This document shows positions 17,388 through 25,883 of a stretch of 64,000 nucleotides of DNA, in pieces. The notes beneath the pieces are model-generated. The model had not been told where the DNA came from, did not search any database, and worked only from the letters and a program-made list of their open reading frames with translations. Made by a program: the position numbers and the translations under genes. The DNA is from Polynucleobacter sp. AP-Sving-400A-A2 (lineage in GTDB: Bacteria > Pseudomonadota > Gammaproteobacteria > Burkholderiales > Burkholderiaceae). Within the stretch, counting starts at the first letter, position 1. The number at the start of each line of letters is the position of its first letter. The stretch is from NCBI RefSeq assembly GCF_018688155.1, contig NZ_CP061312.1:1674001-1738000 (forward strand), given 5' to 3'.

Positions 17388-18581
17388 ATGAATAAGCCAG
17401 CCCAATCCGTAGATGCCCACTCAGTGATGTTTATTACCCCACGACCAGAGGTGACGATGGTTGAGGGTAAGGGCTCATGGCTGACTGATAACAATGGCAA
17501 GCGTTATTTGGATTTCTTGCAAGGCTGGGCAGTGAACTGTCTCGGTCATAGCAACCCCGGCATGATTGAAGCGCTCAACGTGCAAGCAAAAAAACTCATC
17601 AATCCAAGTCCAGCGTTTTATAACGAGCCAATGATTCGCTTATCGAATCTTCTGACTGAGAATAGCTGTTTTAACAAAGTATTCTTTGCAAATAGCGGAG
17701 CTGAAGCCAATGAGGGCGCGATTAAGTTGGCACGCAAATGGGGGCAGCTGAATAAATCAGGCGCCTTTGAAATCATTACTTTTGATCACAGTTTTCATGG
17801 TCGTACATTAGCGACAATGAGCGCATCCGGTAAACCGGGCTGGGACACGATGTTTGCCCCACAAGTTCCTGGATTTCCAAAAGCAGATTTAAATGATTTG
17901 GATTCCGTCAAAAAACTGGTAACCGATAAAACAGTCGCGGTCATGCTTGAGCCGGTACAAGGTGAAGGTGGCGTGATCCCCACCACTAAAGAGTTTATGC
18001 AAAGCCTGCGTAAATTCACCAAAGAAAATAATATTCTGTTGATCGTCGATGAAGTACAAGCCGGCTGCGGTCGTACTGGCACTCTCTTTGCTTATCAGCA
18101 CTATGGCATCGAACCAGACATCATGACCTTGGGCAAGGGTATTGGTGGTGGCGTGCCATTAGCTGCATTGATGGCAACCGATGCAGTTGCTTGTTTTGTA
18201 CCTGGTGATCAGGGTGGCACCTATAACGGCAATCCACTGATGGTCGCAGTAGGTATCAGCGTGATCGAGCAATTATTGGCACCAGGCTTCCTAGAGTCTG
18301 TTCGCGCCAAGGGTGAGTTGCTTAGCAAGGAACTCCTTGCCATCTCCGCAGAATTTAATCTGGATGGTGAGCGCGGTGAAGGACTATTACGCGCCCTGAT
18401 GTTGAGTAGTGATATTGGCGCCAAACTGGTTGAACTAGCTCGCGATAGAACTCCAGAAGGGCTATTAATTAACTCGCCAAGACCCAATCTGTTGCGCTTT
18501 ATGCCAGCACTCAATGTTTCTGATGATGAAATCCGTCAGATGTGCAAGATCTTGAGAGAGTTGCTCAAGCAAGTTAGCTAA
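17388..18581 (+). CDS. argD: Acetylornithine aminotransferase
   Basis: PLP-dependent class III aminotransferase that converts N-acetylglutamate semialdehyde to N-acetylornithine in arginine synthesis. The 397-residue product has FFANSGAEANEGAIKLAR (about residues 103-120), the HGRT segment, EPVQGEGGV, the cofactor-binding VDEVQAGCGRTG and the Schiff-base lysine in TLGKGIGGGVPLAA near residue 250. This fits ArgD, which can also act on succinyldiaminopimelate. It follows the reductase by 51 bases and ends before a strong terminator. argF and argG lie about 20 kb away on the other strand, so the arginine genes are dispersed. Confidence 0.92.
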   Translation: MNKPAQSVDAHSVMFITPRPEVTMVEGKGSWLTDNNGKRYLDFLQGWAVNCLGHSNPGMIEALNVQAKKLINPSPAFYNEPMIRLSNLLTENSCFNKVFFANSGAEANEGAIKLARKWGQLNKSGAFEIITFDHSFHGRTLATMSASGKPGWDTMFAPQVPGFPKADLNDLDSVKKLVTDKTVAVMLEPVQGEGGVIPTTKEFMQSLRKFTKENNILLIVDEVQAGCGRTGTLFAYQHYGIEPDIMTLGKGIGGGVPLAALMATDAVACFVPGDQGGTYNGNPLMVAVGISVIEQLLAPGFLESVRAKGELLSKELLAISAEFNLDGERGEGLLRALMLSSDIGAKLVELARDRTPEGLLINSPRPNLLRFMPALNVSDDEIRQMCKILRELLKQVS

Positions 18582-18602
18582 ACAATACTCAGATTAAATG
18601 TA

Positions 18603-18631
18603 ATAAAGGGGCTCTAAGCCCCTTTATCTTT
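18603..18631. terminator. Bidirectional terminator between argD and ispH
   Basis: ATAAAGGGGCT (18603-18613) pairs perfectly with AGCCCCTTTAT (18617-18627) around a 3-base loop. It sits between the convergent stop codons of argD and ispH and can serve both. Confidence 0.88.
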
Positions 18632-18666
18632 TAATGCGGCAATCACCCCAACTATGGTGATACTTG

Positions 18667-19632
18667 CTAGCCCACTAAATTCTTTGGCAGTGAGAATATG
18701 ACATCCTCCACTACGCCTTCTAGATTACGAATGCTGCGCGGCCCAAATTCTTGTATCTTTGCCACAATCGAGAGGGCCAGGCTTTCAGGGGCTGATGCGC
18801 CTGCAGTGAGTCCTACGCGCCTCTTACCAATAAACCATTCAGCCTGAAGCTGCTCTGGTGCATCGACCATGTAGGCTGGTACACCCAGTTTTTCAGCCAA
18901 TTCACGCAGGCGATTCGAGTTCGAGCTGGCCTTGCTTCCGACCACAATAACTACCTCAACTTGAGGAGCCATAAATTTCACAGCATCTTGGCGATTTTGA
19001 GTGGCATAACAAATATCTTGCTTGCGGGGTTGCACGATATGCGGGAATTTTTGAATTAAGGCATCGACGATTTCTTTCGTCTCATCGACGGAGAGTGTCG
19101 TTTGCGTGACAAAAGCAATTTTTTCATTCTCAGTAAAAGGCAGCTTAGCAATATCTGCCACTTTCTCAATCAAATGAACACCTTCCTTAACCTGCCCCAT
19201 CGTACCTTCGACCTCCGGGTGCCCCGCATGGCCAATCATCAACACTGTAAAACCATCCTTACACATCTTGATGACCTCAACATGCACCTTTGTAACCAAG
19301 GGGCAAGTTGCGTCATATACCTGCAAGCCACGCGTCTCAGCATCTTGACGAACTTCTTGAGAGACACCATGGGCACTAAACACCACAATGCCGCCTTTAG
19401 GAACTTCATGCAGCTCTTCAACAAACACAGCGCCTTTTTCACGCAGTTCGTTCACGACATAAGCATTGTGAACAATCTCATGACGTACATAAATTGGAGC
19501 ACCAAAGCGTGTAAGCGCTTCATTCACAATATTGATTGCACGATCAACACCCGCACAAAAGCCACGGGGCTGTGCCATCAAAATTTCACCAGCGCTGTCT
19601 GCGCCTGTTTGAGTAATAGTTTGCTTATTCAT
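18667..19632 (-). CDS. ispH: 4-hydroxy-3-methylbut-2-enyl diphosphate reductase
   Basis: Final enzyme of the non-mevalonate isoprenoid pathway: an iron-sulfur protein that reduces HMBPP to IPP and DMAPP. The 321-residue product has the family start [16 protein letters not shown], with cluster-ligand cysteines near positions 26, 110 (DATCPLV) and 208 (ICYATQ), the usual three. [10 protein letters not shown] and the SNSNRL region complete the active site. It lies 3 bases downstream of the FKBP isomerase gene on the same strand, an adjacency also seen in enterobacteria (fkpB-ispH), so the two are an operon. Confidence 0.96.
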   Translation of the reverse strand: MNKQTITQTGADSAGEILMAQPRGFCAGVDRAINIVNEALTRFGAPIYVRHEIVHNAYVVNELREKGAVFVEELHEVPKGGIVVFSAHGVSQEVRQDAETRGLQVYDATCPLVTKVHVEVIKMCKDGFTVLMIGHAGHPEVEGTMGQVKEGVHLIEKVADIAKLPFTENEKIAFVTQTTLSVDETKEIVDALIQKFPHIVQPRKQDICYATQNRQDAVKFMAPQVEVVIVVGSKASSNSNRLRELAEKLGVPAYMVDAPEQLQAEWFIGKRRVGLTAGASAPESLALSIVAKIQEFGPRSIRNLEGVVEDVIFSLPKNLVG

Positions 19633-19635
19633 CGG

Positions 19636-20082
19636 CTACAAAATCGCAACAATTTGAGCTTCGAAGGTAACAGGCCTTCCAGCAAGTGGGTGATTGAAAT
19701 CAAACCAAGCACCCTCTTCGTTAATCGATTGCAATACACCTGCGTATTGGGCGCCACCAGGCGCATTAAATTCAATGACATCACCAGGATTGAATTCCGC
19801 ATCATCATCGCGACCTGCTTTGAGCGCGTTCAAAGAAACCCACTGAATTAATTCTTCTTTACGCTCCCCAAAGCTTTCTTCTGGGGGCAATAAGGCACTT
19901 TTCTTATCACCCACACCCAATCCGATTAATACCTTTTCAAAACAAGGCGCAAATTGTCCAGAACCCATCAACACCGTCGCAGGGCGATCGATAAAAGTAT
20001 TGATGTAGTCATCCCCACTAGGCAAAGTCAGCCGATAGTTGAGGGTCAGGAAGGAGTTGGGCAAAACCGTAAGCTTAGTCAT
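19636..20082 (-). CDS. fkpB: FKBP-type peptidyl-prolyl cis-trans isomerase, SlpA/FkpB class
   Basis: A 148-residue cytoplasmic isomerase and chaperone of the SlyD/FkpB class. The FKBP strand pattern is seen in PATVLMGSGQFAPCFEKVLIG, interrupted by an insert-in-flap domain with the segment SFGERKEELIQWV, as in SlyD-like proteins. The histidine-rich metal-binding tail of SlyD is absent, favouring FkpB. ATG at 20082 is chosen; a longer frame would run over the divergent radC start. The gene directly precedes ispH, and the pair is probably cotranscribed from the short divergent space shared with radC. Confidence 0.85.
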   Translation of the reverse strand: MTKLTVLPNSFLTLNYRLTLPSGDDYINTFIDRPATVLMGSGQFAPCFEKVLIGLGVGDKKSALLPPEESFGERKEELIQWVSLNALKAGRDDDAEFNPGDVIEFNAPGGAQYAGVLQSINEEGAWFDFNHPLAGRPVTFEAQIVAIL

Positions 20083-20112
20083 AAGGTAATTGTATCTAGG
20101 CCTGACCGTAGC

Positions 20113-20808
20113 GTGCACCTGCCGATTACGGATTGGCCAAAAATGGAGCAGCCTCGCGAAAAACTGCGTGCTCTTGGTGCGGCAGCCCTTAGTGACGCCG
20201 AATTACTGGCGATCTTTCTGCGCGTTGGCGTCAAAGGCAAAACTGCCGTAGCTCTAGCAGAGGACCTGCTCCACCATTTCGGCAATTTGCCGCGCCTCAT
20301 GTCCTGCACCCCTGAAGAATTAACCCAGATTCATGGCATGGGCATTTCTAAGTGGTCGCAAATCCAGGCGGCCTACGAGCTGGTCAAGCGCAGCCTTGAG
20401 GAAAGTCTTTCCCAGGAGTCTGTCCTGAGCTCACCAGGCTACGTCCGAGAGTTCTTGCAGGCCAGATTTGGACGCTTGCCACACGAAGTCTTCCTATGCC
20501 TATACCTAGACTCCCGCCTACGACTGATTGAGTGCCAGGAGCTCTTTAGAGGCTCTCTAAGCCACACCGCGGTGTACCCGCGAGAAATCCTCAAGGAAGC
20601 TCTTGCTAGGAACGCTAGCGCTCTAATCGTGGCACATAACCACCCCAGCGGAAACCCACAACCCAGCATTGCTGATCGAGAATTGACCAAAACACTAGCT
20701 AAAGCCTTGCAGCTGGTAGATATCCCCCTACTTGATCATTGCATCGTAAGTCATGGTGGGTTTTTCTCATTTTCAGATGAGGGTCTTATGAAAAATGACC
20801 TTAAATAG
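20113..20808 (+). CDS. radC: RadC-family (JAB/MPN domain) protein
   Basis: A 231-residue protein of the UPF0758/RadC family, with two helix-hairpin-helix-like turns at the N-terminus and a JAB1/MPN metalloprotease-fold domain. The JAMM-type motif HNHPSGNPQPSIADRE is near residues 176-191, with an upstream glutamate in the LIECQELFRG region. The original link to DNA repair is doubtful and the true function is unknown. GTG at 20113 is chosen because the product then starts with LPITDWPKMEQPREKL, the conserved family N-terminus; ATG at 20143 is the alternative. It diverges from fkpB with 30 bases between starts. Confidence 0.87.
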   Translation: MHLPITDWPKMEQPREKLRALGAAALSDAELLAIFLRVGVKGKTAVALAEDLLHHFGNLPRLMSCTPEELTQIHGMGISKWSQIQAAYELVKRSLEESLSQESVLSSPGYVREFLQARFGRLPHEVFLCLYLDSRLRLIECQELFRGSLSHTAVYPREILKEALARNASALIVAHNHPSGNPQPSIADRELTKTLAKALQLVDIPLLDHCIVSHGGFFSFSDEGLMKNDLK

Positions 20809-20913
20809 AAGTGAATACTAACTTAATGGTCTGTTTTGAACCATATTGAGAACAATTTTTCCTCACCCTCAAAACTAAAGCCATTTAGGGCTAGATCAAA
20901 GTACTCGGAGACT

Positions 20914-20921
20914 GATACAAT
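20914..20921 (+). promoter_or_regulatory. Extended -10 promoter element for rpmB-rpmG
   Basis: TGATACAAT matches an extended -10 box (TGnTAnAAT) about 31 bases upstream of the rpmB ATG. A poor -35 region is tolerated in extended -10 promoters. The 144 bases between radC and rpmB hold no other clear signal. Confidence 0.5.
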
Positions 20922-20952
20922 CTTCTTTTTTCGCAATTAATGGAGTTATGTC

Positions 20953-21186
20953 ATGGCAAAAGTTTGCCAAGTCACTGGGAAGAAGCCGATGGTTGGCAAC
21001 AATGTATCCCATGCAAACAATAAAACGAAACGTCGCTTTTTGCCGAATTTGCAAAATCGTCGCTTCTGGGTTGAATCTGAAAACCGTTGGATTAGCTTGC
21101 GCTTAACCAATGCTGGTTTGCGCGTTATCGACAAGAACGGTATTGATGCCGTGTTGTCCGATCTCCGTGCACGTGGCGAAATTTAA
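20953..21186 (+). CDS. rpmB: Large ribosomal subunit protein bL28
   Basis: A 77-residue basic ribosomal protein of the 50S subunit. The start [27 protein letters not shown] and the central [13 protein letters not shown] segment are the L28 signatures, and length is the family norm. GGAG lies 7 bases upstream of the ATG. It is followed after 11 bases by rpmG, the standard bacterial rpmB-rpmG pair. Confidence 0.97.
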   Translation: MAKVCQVTGKKPMVGNNVSHANNKTKRRFLPNLQNRRFWVESENRWISLRLTNAGLRVIDKNGIDAVLSDLRARGEI

Positions 21187-21197
21187 GGAGCGCACAA

Positions 21198-21365
21198 ATG
21201 GCTAAAGGCGGCAGAGAAAAAATTAAATTAGAGTCATCAGCTGGTACTGGTCACTTCTATACAACATCAAAAAACAAGCGTACTAAGCCTGAAAAAATGG
21301 AGATCATGAAGTTTGATCCAACTATTCGCAAGCACGTTGCTTACAAAGAAACCAAGCTCAAGTAA
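21198..21365 (+). CDS. rpmG: Large ribosomal subunit protein bL33
   Basis: A 55-residue ribosomal protein of the 50S subunit, translated from the sequence directly. It starts [19 protein letters not shown] and continues with [10 protein letters not shown] and the C-terminal [11 protein letters not shown], clear L33 features. The four zinc-ligand cysteines of C+ L33 paralogues are absent, so it is a zinc-independent form. AAGGAG lies 8 bases before the ATG. It is cotranscribed with rpmB and ends ahead of a strong terminator. Confidence 0.96.
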   Translation: MAKGGREKIKLESSAGTGHFYTTSKNKRTKPEKMEIMKFDPTIRKHVAYKETKLK

Positions 21366-21396
21366 TTTATCGATTCGATATTTATTTGTAGCAAAT

Positions 21397-21425
21397 AAAA
21401 AACCCGCTACATCAGCGGGTTTTTT
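21397..21425. terminator. Bidirectional terminator after rpmG
   Basis: AAAAAACCCGCT (21397-21408) and AGCGGGTTTTTT (21414-21425) form a perfect 12-bp stem with a 5-base loop. It lies between the convergent rpmG and desaturase genes and has A and T tracts for both directions. Confidence 0.93.
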
Positions 21426-21443
21426 ATTGCCTAGATTTTTCTC

Positions 21444-22637
21444 TTAAGCGTAGCGACGCAACCTCAAAGAGAAGTCACGCAGACTCGATAAACCACTCTC
21501 TTCAGCGTGCTGACACCATACATGCAACTGAGTCAGTAGTTGATCGCCAGTGGCGTTAGATCGACCCCAGATAGCATGCAAGTCACGACGCATCTCAATC
21601 ATCTTTCGTAACTGCGCATTAGTTGCCATCAGCTCTTCAAGTTTAATTTTTTCTTCTACAGTCAAACGAGATTCATCTTTACCCAGCCAAGCACGGGCAT
21701 CTTTTAAGTGAGCCGCCAATACCTGCATGTGCTGAACTTCATTATTAAAGAAAGTACTCAAGGTCTTACTGTAGCGTGCCATGATTTCATAACGGTTGGC
21801 AATGATGGCTTCGAGTGTGTTTTGATCTGCAGGGCGTAAGTCGCTCAGCACGGGCTTAGGAGAAGTCTTTTTTACTTTCGCCAAACCAACAGCACTCATG
21901 ATTTGAATATACATCCAACCAATATCAAACTCATACCATTTACTAGAAAGCTTAGCGCTTGTAGCGAAGGTATGGTGGTTGTTATGCAACTCTTCTCCAC
22001 CAATCAAAATACCCCAAGGAATGATATTTCTTGAAGCATCTTCGCAATCATAATTACGGTAACCCCAGAAGTGGCCAATGCCATTAATAACTCCAGCGGC
22101 AGTAATCGGAATCCACAGCATCTGCACTGCCCACACAGTCAAGCCAATTGCGCCGAATAAGAGTACGTCGATGATCAACATCAAAGCTACGCCTTGCCAT
22201 GAATACTTTGCATAGATATTGCGCTCAAGCCAATCATCCGGAGTACCGTGACCAAACTTATCTAAGGTCTCTTGATTGCGTGACTCATTTTTATATAACT
22301 CAGCACCACGAGAAAGCACGGTATTGATACCCAAAACTTGTGGGCTATGTGGATCATCTGCAGTCTCACACTTAGCGTGATGCTTGCGATGAATCGCTGC
22401 CCACTCTTTGGTCACCATACCAGTGGTTAGCCATAGCCAAAACCGGAAGAAGTGGGACATGAATGGATGCAGTTCCAAAGCTCGGTGCGCCTGGCAACGA
22501 TGCAGGAAAATAGTCACCGCAGCAATGGTGATGTGGGTGGCAACCAGGGTAAAAACAAGGATTTGCCACCAAGCCCAATTTAAATAACCATTGGAAAGCC
22601 AATTCAGGAATAAATCAAAACTAGAAGCTGTGTTCAA
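21444..22637 (-). CDS. Membrane fatty-acid (acyl-CoA/acyl-lipid) desaturase
   Basis: A 397-residue membrane-bound di-iron desaturase that introduces a double bond into fatty acyl chains, probably to adjust membrane fluidity. The three histidine boxes are visible: HRCQAHR (residues 46-52), HRKHH (83-87) and HNNHH (near 217). Four hydrophobic stretches surround them, as in delta-9 enzymes. The C-terminal 150 residues form a soluble helical extension not needed for the core fold. It follows the methyltransferase gene by 28 bases and likely belongs to a purN-methyltransferase-desaturase transcription unit. Confidence 0.9.
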   Translation of the reverse strand: MNTASSFDLFLNWLSNGYLNWAWWQILVFTLVATHITIAAVTIFLHRCQAHRALELHPFMSHFFRFWLWLTTGMVTKEWAAIHRKHHAKCETADDPHSPQVLGINTVLSRGAELYKNESRNQETLDKFGHGTPDDWLERNIYAKYSWQGVALMLIIDVLLFGAIGLTVWAVQMLWIPITAAGVINGIGHFWGYRNYDCEDASRNIIPWGILIGGEELHNNHHTFATSAKLSSKWYEFDIGWMYIQIMSAVGLAKVKKTSPKPVLSDLRPADQNTLEAIIANRYEIMARYSKTLSTFFNNEVQHMQVLAAHLKDARAWLGKDESRLTVEEKIKLEELMATNAQLRKMIEMRRDLHAIWGRSNATGDQLLTQLHVWCQHAEESGLSSLRDFSLRLRRYA

Positions 22638-22665
22638 AAGGGGATTCCCAGAAAGGTCTAAAACC

Positions 22666-24255
22666 TTATTTTAGTTCTTTATCCGCTTTCTTGCTTTTGA
22701 CTTTTACCGACTTTTCATCACCTTTATCGACAGTTAGCGCAGAAACGGCTGCTTTTCTCTGAAAAACAGCCCCAAAGAAACCATCAGTCCCATGAATATG
22801 GGGCCATAACTGCCACCAAGGGTTATCAGGACTGCATCCTAAAGGAATTTTATCCTTTGGAAACAATGGCTTAAGAACTTCAGCTGCTGGAACAACCTCA
22901 AAATTAGGATGCTTTGCCAAGAAATCCTCTGCAATTTGCTGGTTTTCTTGTGGCAACAGGCTGCAAGTTGCGTAAACCAAGCGGCCACCTGGCTTAAGTA
23001 AGCGGCTTGCAGAGGCCAAAATATTCATCTGCTTTTGATTGAGCTCCAGAACGCCTTCTGGAGTCTGGCGCCATTTGAGATCCGGGTTACGTCGCAAAGT
23101 ACCCATGCCACTACAAGGAGCATCCACTAGGACGCGATCAATCTTCCCAGCCAAGCGCTTGATCTTGGAGTCATTCTCACTATCAATCCACACGGGATGA
23201 ACATTAGAGAGGCCGCTGCGGGCTTGTCTAGGCTTTAAATTAGCTAACCGACGCTCTGATGTATCCAAGGCATATAAACGGCCAGTAGAGCGCATGATCG
23301 CTCCAATGGCTAAAGTCTTACCGCCGGCGCCAGCACAAAAGTCCACCACCATCTCGCCACGCTTAGGCGCAAGTAAGTAAGCCAATAACTGACTACCTTC
23401 ATCTTGAACCTCAAACATGCCCGTCTTAAAGCTGACAGTATTTTGTAAGGCGGGCTTACCCATAATGCGAACACCATCCGGCGCATACGGAGTTGGGATA
23501 GCTTGATATCGACCACCTAAAGCATTCATCTCGGCCAGCAATTGCTCGCGAGTCGTTTTCATGGTGTTGGCACGCAAATCCAAAAGGGCTGGATGCATGA
23601 GTGACTTAGCTAATGCTTCACGTGATTCTTCACCGGGATATTTTCCAAACGCATCCCAAAGCCATTCAGGCAAATTATTCTGAACTAAGGGATTGAGTGC
23701 TGATGGATCGACCGTGGCAAAACGTTGCAACCATTCGTACTCGCCTGTCTTCAATACGTGAGCTAAGTCGGCAATAGCACTCTCAGCACGGTTAGCAGAA
23801 CCTAAGCCACCTTCAGACAAAGCGGACAGCAAACCCAATAGGGCTAAGCGTCTAGCCTGCGAACCCTCGCCGCTGGAAGCAAATTGCGAGAACTCATTTT
23901 TGCGACGCAGGATCGCAAAAGCACTTTCTGCAATCAAGGCGCGATCACGGTTACCCAGCTGAGGCTCAGAGCGAAAATAGCGACTCACTACACGGTCAGC
24001 TGGTTGTTCGAAATTCAGCAACTCTGGAAGCAGACGCTCTAAATGAATTGCATGCTGAGGCAAAGCCTTCGCATTAGAAAAGTTTTTTTGGCCTTCTGGT
24101 GCAATGATGTTGCCACTCGCATTGCGACGCTCTGGGCGACGCAAGGGATCTTTTGATTTAGCGGCATAACTTTTTTGTGGGCCTAAGCGTGACTCGGATC
24201 TTGATCCAGATTTACTGCCAGCGCTAGCTGCACGGGATGAACGTTCTTTACTCAT
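22666..24255 (-). CDS. RsmB/NOL1-NOP2-family RNA m5C methyltransferase
   Basis: A 529-residue SAM-dependent cytosine-5 RNA methyltransferase. Motif I is FCAGAGGKTLAIGA, motif IV VDAPCSGMGTLRRNPDLKW (near residue 377) and motif VI YATCSLLPQEN (near residue 427); the two cysteines after Pro and Thr are the catalytic pair. It may act as RsmB on 16S rRNA position 967, but the N-terminus differs: about 70 Ser/Arg/Lys-rich residues, probably disordered, precede a helical domain, and there is a basic tail. The start ATG overlaps the purN stop as ATGA, indicating coupled translation. Confidence 0.88.
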   Translation of the reverse strand: MSKERSSRAASAGSKSGSRSESRLGPQKSYAAKSKDPLRRPERRNASGNIIAPEGQKNFSNAKALPQHAIHLERLLPELLNFEQPADRVVSRYFRSEPQLGNRDRALIAESAFAILRRKNEFSQFASSGEGSQARRLALLGLLSALSEGGLGSANRAESAIADLAHVLKTGEYEWLQRFATVDPSALNPLVQNNLPEWLWDAFGKYPGEESREALAKSLMHPALLDLRANTMKTTREQLLAEMNALGGRYQAIPTPYAPDGVRIMGKPALQNTVSFKTGMFEVQDEGSQLLAYLLAPKRGEMVVDFCAGAGGKTLAIGAIMRSTGRLYALDTSERRLANLKPRQARSGLSNVHPVWIDSENDSKIKRLAGKIDRVLVDAPCSGMGTLRRNPDLKWRQTPEGVLELNQKQMNILASASRLLKPGGRLVYATCSLLPQENQQIAEDFLAKHPNFEVVPAAEVLKPLFPKDKIPLGCSPDNPWWQLWPHIHGTDGFFGAVFQRKAAVSALTVDKGDEKSVKVKSKKADKELK

Positions 24256-24881
24256 AATTTTATTAATTGCGACTCCGGTGGTTTAACCTGAACTTGATTA
24301 CCTTCTATTCGCAATCGTCCATCTAGGTACCATTTTACGGCCCGCGGGTAAATCTGATGCTCAGCAGCCAAAACTCGCGCTGCCAAGCTATCCGCATCAT
24401 CACTGGGAAGCACTGGAACTGAGGCTTGGCAGATGATGGGGCCCTCATCCACACCCTCGGTAACAAAATGCACGCTAGCGCCATGTTCAGTTACTCCAGC
24501 AGCCAAAGCGCGCTCATGGGTATGCAATCCTGGGAAGGCTGGTAGCAAGGCGGGGTGAATATTGATCAGGCGACCTTCGAAATGGCGAATAAAGCCTGGA
24601 CTCAGAATCCTCATAAAACCCGCTAGAACCACTAAATCAGCGCCTAATTCATCGATTTTCGCCATGAGAGCGGCATCAAAGGACTCTCGAGTAGCGTGCT
24701 CCCGATGTTCGATGGCAAAGGCCGGAATGCCCTGAGATCGAGCAAAATCAAGGCCTTTGGCGGCAGAGTGGTTTGCAATAACCCCGGCAAAAGTAACCGG
24801 CCACTGCTCTTTTTGAGCTGTTTTGACGATAGCCTCGAAATTAGATCCGCGGCCAGAGATTAAGGTGACGATAGATGGCAT
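24252..24881 (-). CDS. purN: Phosphoribosylglycinamide formyltransferase
   Basis: Transfers a formyl group from 10-formyl-THF to GAR in purine synthesis. The 209-residue product has the phosphate-binding loop ISGRGSNFEAI near residues 8-18, the catalytic-region NIHPALLPAFPG near residue 107, and the VTEGVDEGPII segment with the catalytic Asp near residue 140. ATG at 24881 gives MPSIVTLISGRGSN, the normal family start; a GTG two codons upstream is less likely. TATATT lies 6 bases before the ATG, suggesting a leaderless transcript. The stop overlaps the next gene. Confidence 0.95.
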   Translation of the reverse strand: MPSIVTLISGRGSNFEAIVKTAQKEQWPVTFAGVIANHSAAKGLDFARSQGIPAFAIEHREHATRESFDAALMAKIDELGADLVVLAGFMRILSPGFIRHFEGRLINIHPALLPAFPGLHTHERALAAGVTEHGASVHFVTEGVDEGPIICQASVPVLPSDDADSLAARVLAAEHQIYPRAVKWYLDGRLRIEGNQVQVKPPESQLIKL

Positions 24882-24887
24882 GCCCAC

Positions 24888-24895
24888 AATATAAT
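24888..24895. promoter_or_regulatory. Overlapping divergent -10 boxes of purN and ribF
   Basis: AATATAAT reads as TATATT on the minus strand (24893-24888), 6 bases before the purN ATG, and as TATAAT on the plus strand (24890-24895), 37 bases before the ribF GTG. The two hexamers share four bases. No strong -35 hexamer was found for either direction. Confidence 0.5.
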
Positions 24896-24932
24896 TGATG
24901 GTTACCCCGAAAGCGACCCTGAAAGTGATTTA

Positions 24933-25883
24933 GTGAACGTATTCCGTGGCCCTACCCAGTTTTCCGCAGGACCGGCTTGTGCCTTAACCATCGGCAATTT
25001 CGATGGCGTGCACAGGGGTCATCACGCCCTGCTCAAAGAACTGAAAGATGGCGCGCAAGAACGCGGCTTAGTTAGTTGCGTCATGACTTTCGAACCGCAC
25101 CCTAAAGAATTCTTTTCTCCAGAACAAGCGCCTCCAAGAATTCTCAATTTGCGTGACAAGCTTGCTGCCTTTGCCAACATTGGTATCGATCGCATAGTAG
25201 TGGAGCACTTTAATTCCGCATTCGCCCGCCTGACTCCTGAAGAATTTGTTTCTGAAATTATTGTGAAGCAGCTCAATGCCAAATGGATTTTGATTGGTGA
25301 TGACTTTTGCTATGGCGCAAAACGCGCTGGCAACTTTGCAAGCCTGAAAGCGGCAGGCGAACAATTTGGTTTTGAAGTTTCTAGTATTCACACCGTACAA
25401 GAAGATGGCGAAAGAATTTCTAGCTCAGCATTGCGCAATGCCTTGGCTGATGGGGATATGGATCAAGCTAGTAAATTACTAGGTCGTCCTTACGGTATCT
25501 CTGGCCACGTCATTCATGGGCAAAAGCTGGGCCGCACTTTAGGCTTCCCCACACTGAATCTCGCCGTTGCTAATCACTTGCATCACCGTAAACCTGCCTG
25601 CTCCGGGATCTTTACTGCACAAGTCCTGGGACTTGGAGAGAAGCCACTGCCTGCGGTAGCCAGTCTAGGCGTGAGGCCGACAGTGGAAGATGAAGGTCGC
25701 GTATTGCTTGAGACCCATATCTTTGATTACAACGCCAATGTCTACGGAAAAATTATTACCGTGGAGCTCTTAGAAAAAATCCGTGATGAGGCGAAGTACT
25801 CTGATCTCGATACACTTACCAAAGCGATTGCATCTGATGCAGCGCATGCCAGAAATTATTTCCTGAAAAAATCTTATGTCTGA
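24933..25883 (+). CDS. ribF: Bifunctional riboflavin kinase/FAD synthetase
   Basis: Converts riboflavin to FMN and then FAD. The 316-residue product has the N-terminal nucleotidyltransferase motif [16 protein letters not shown] (residues 17-32) with the HxGH-like site, the FGQ-like region FEVSSIH, the [10 protein letters not shown] motif, and the C-terminal kinase signature [20 protein letters not shown] (about residues 190-209). The start is GTG at 24933, since no in-frame ATG precedes the conserved region. The 3' end overlaps ileS by 8 bases. ribF-ileS-lspA is a classic proteobacterial operon order. Confidence 0.95.
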   Translation: MNVFRGPTQFSAGPACALTIGNFDGVHRGHHALLKELKDGAQERGLVSCVMTFEPHPKEFFSPEQAPPRILNLRDKLAAFANIGIDRIVVEHFNSAFARLTPEEFVSEIIVKQLNAKWILIGDDFCYGAKRAGNFASLKAAGEQFGFEVSSIHTVQEDGERISSSALRNALADGDMDQASKLLGRPYGISGHVIHGQKLGRTLGFPTLNLAVANHLHHRKPACSGIFTAQVLGLGEKPLPAVASLGVRPTVEDEGRVLLETHIFDYNANVYGKIITVELLEKIRDEAKYSDLDTLTKAIASDAAHARNYFLKKSYV

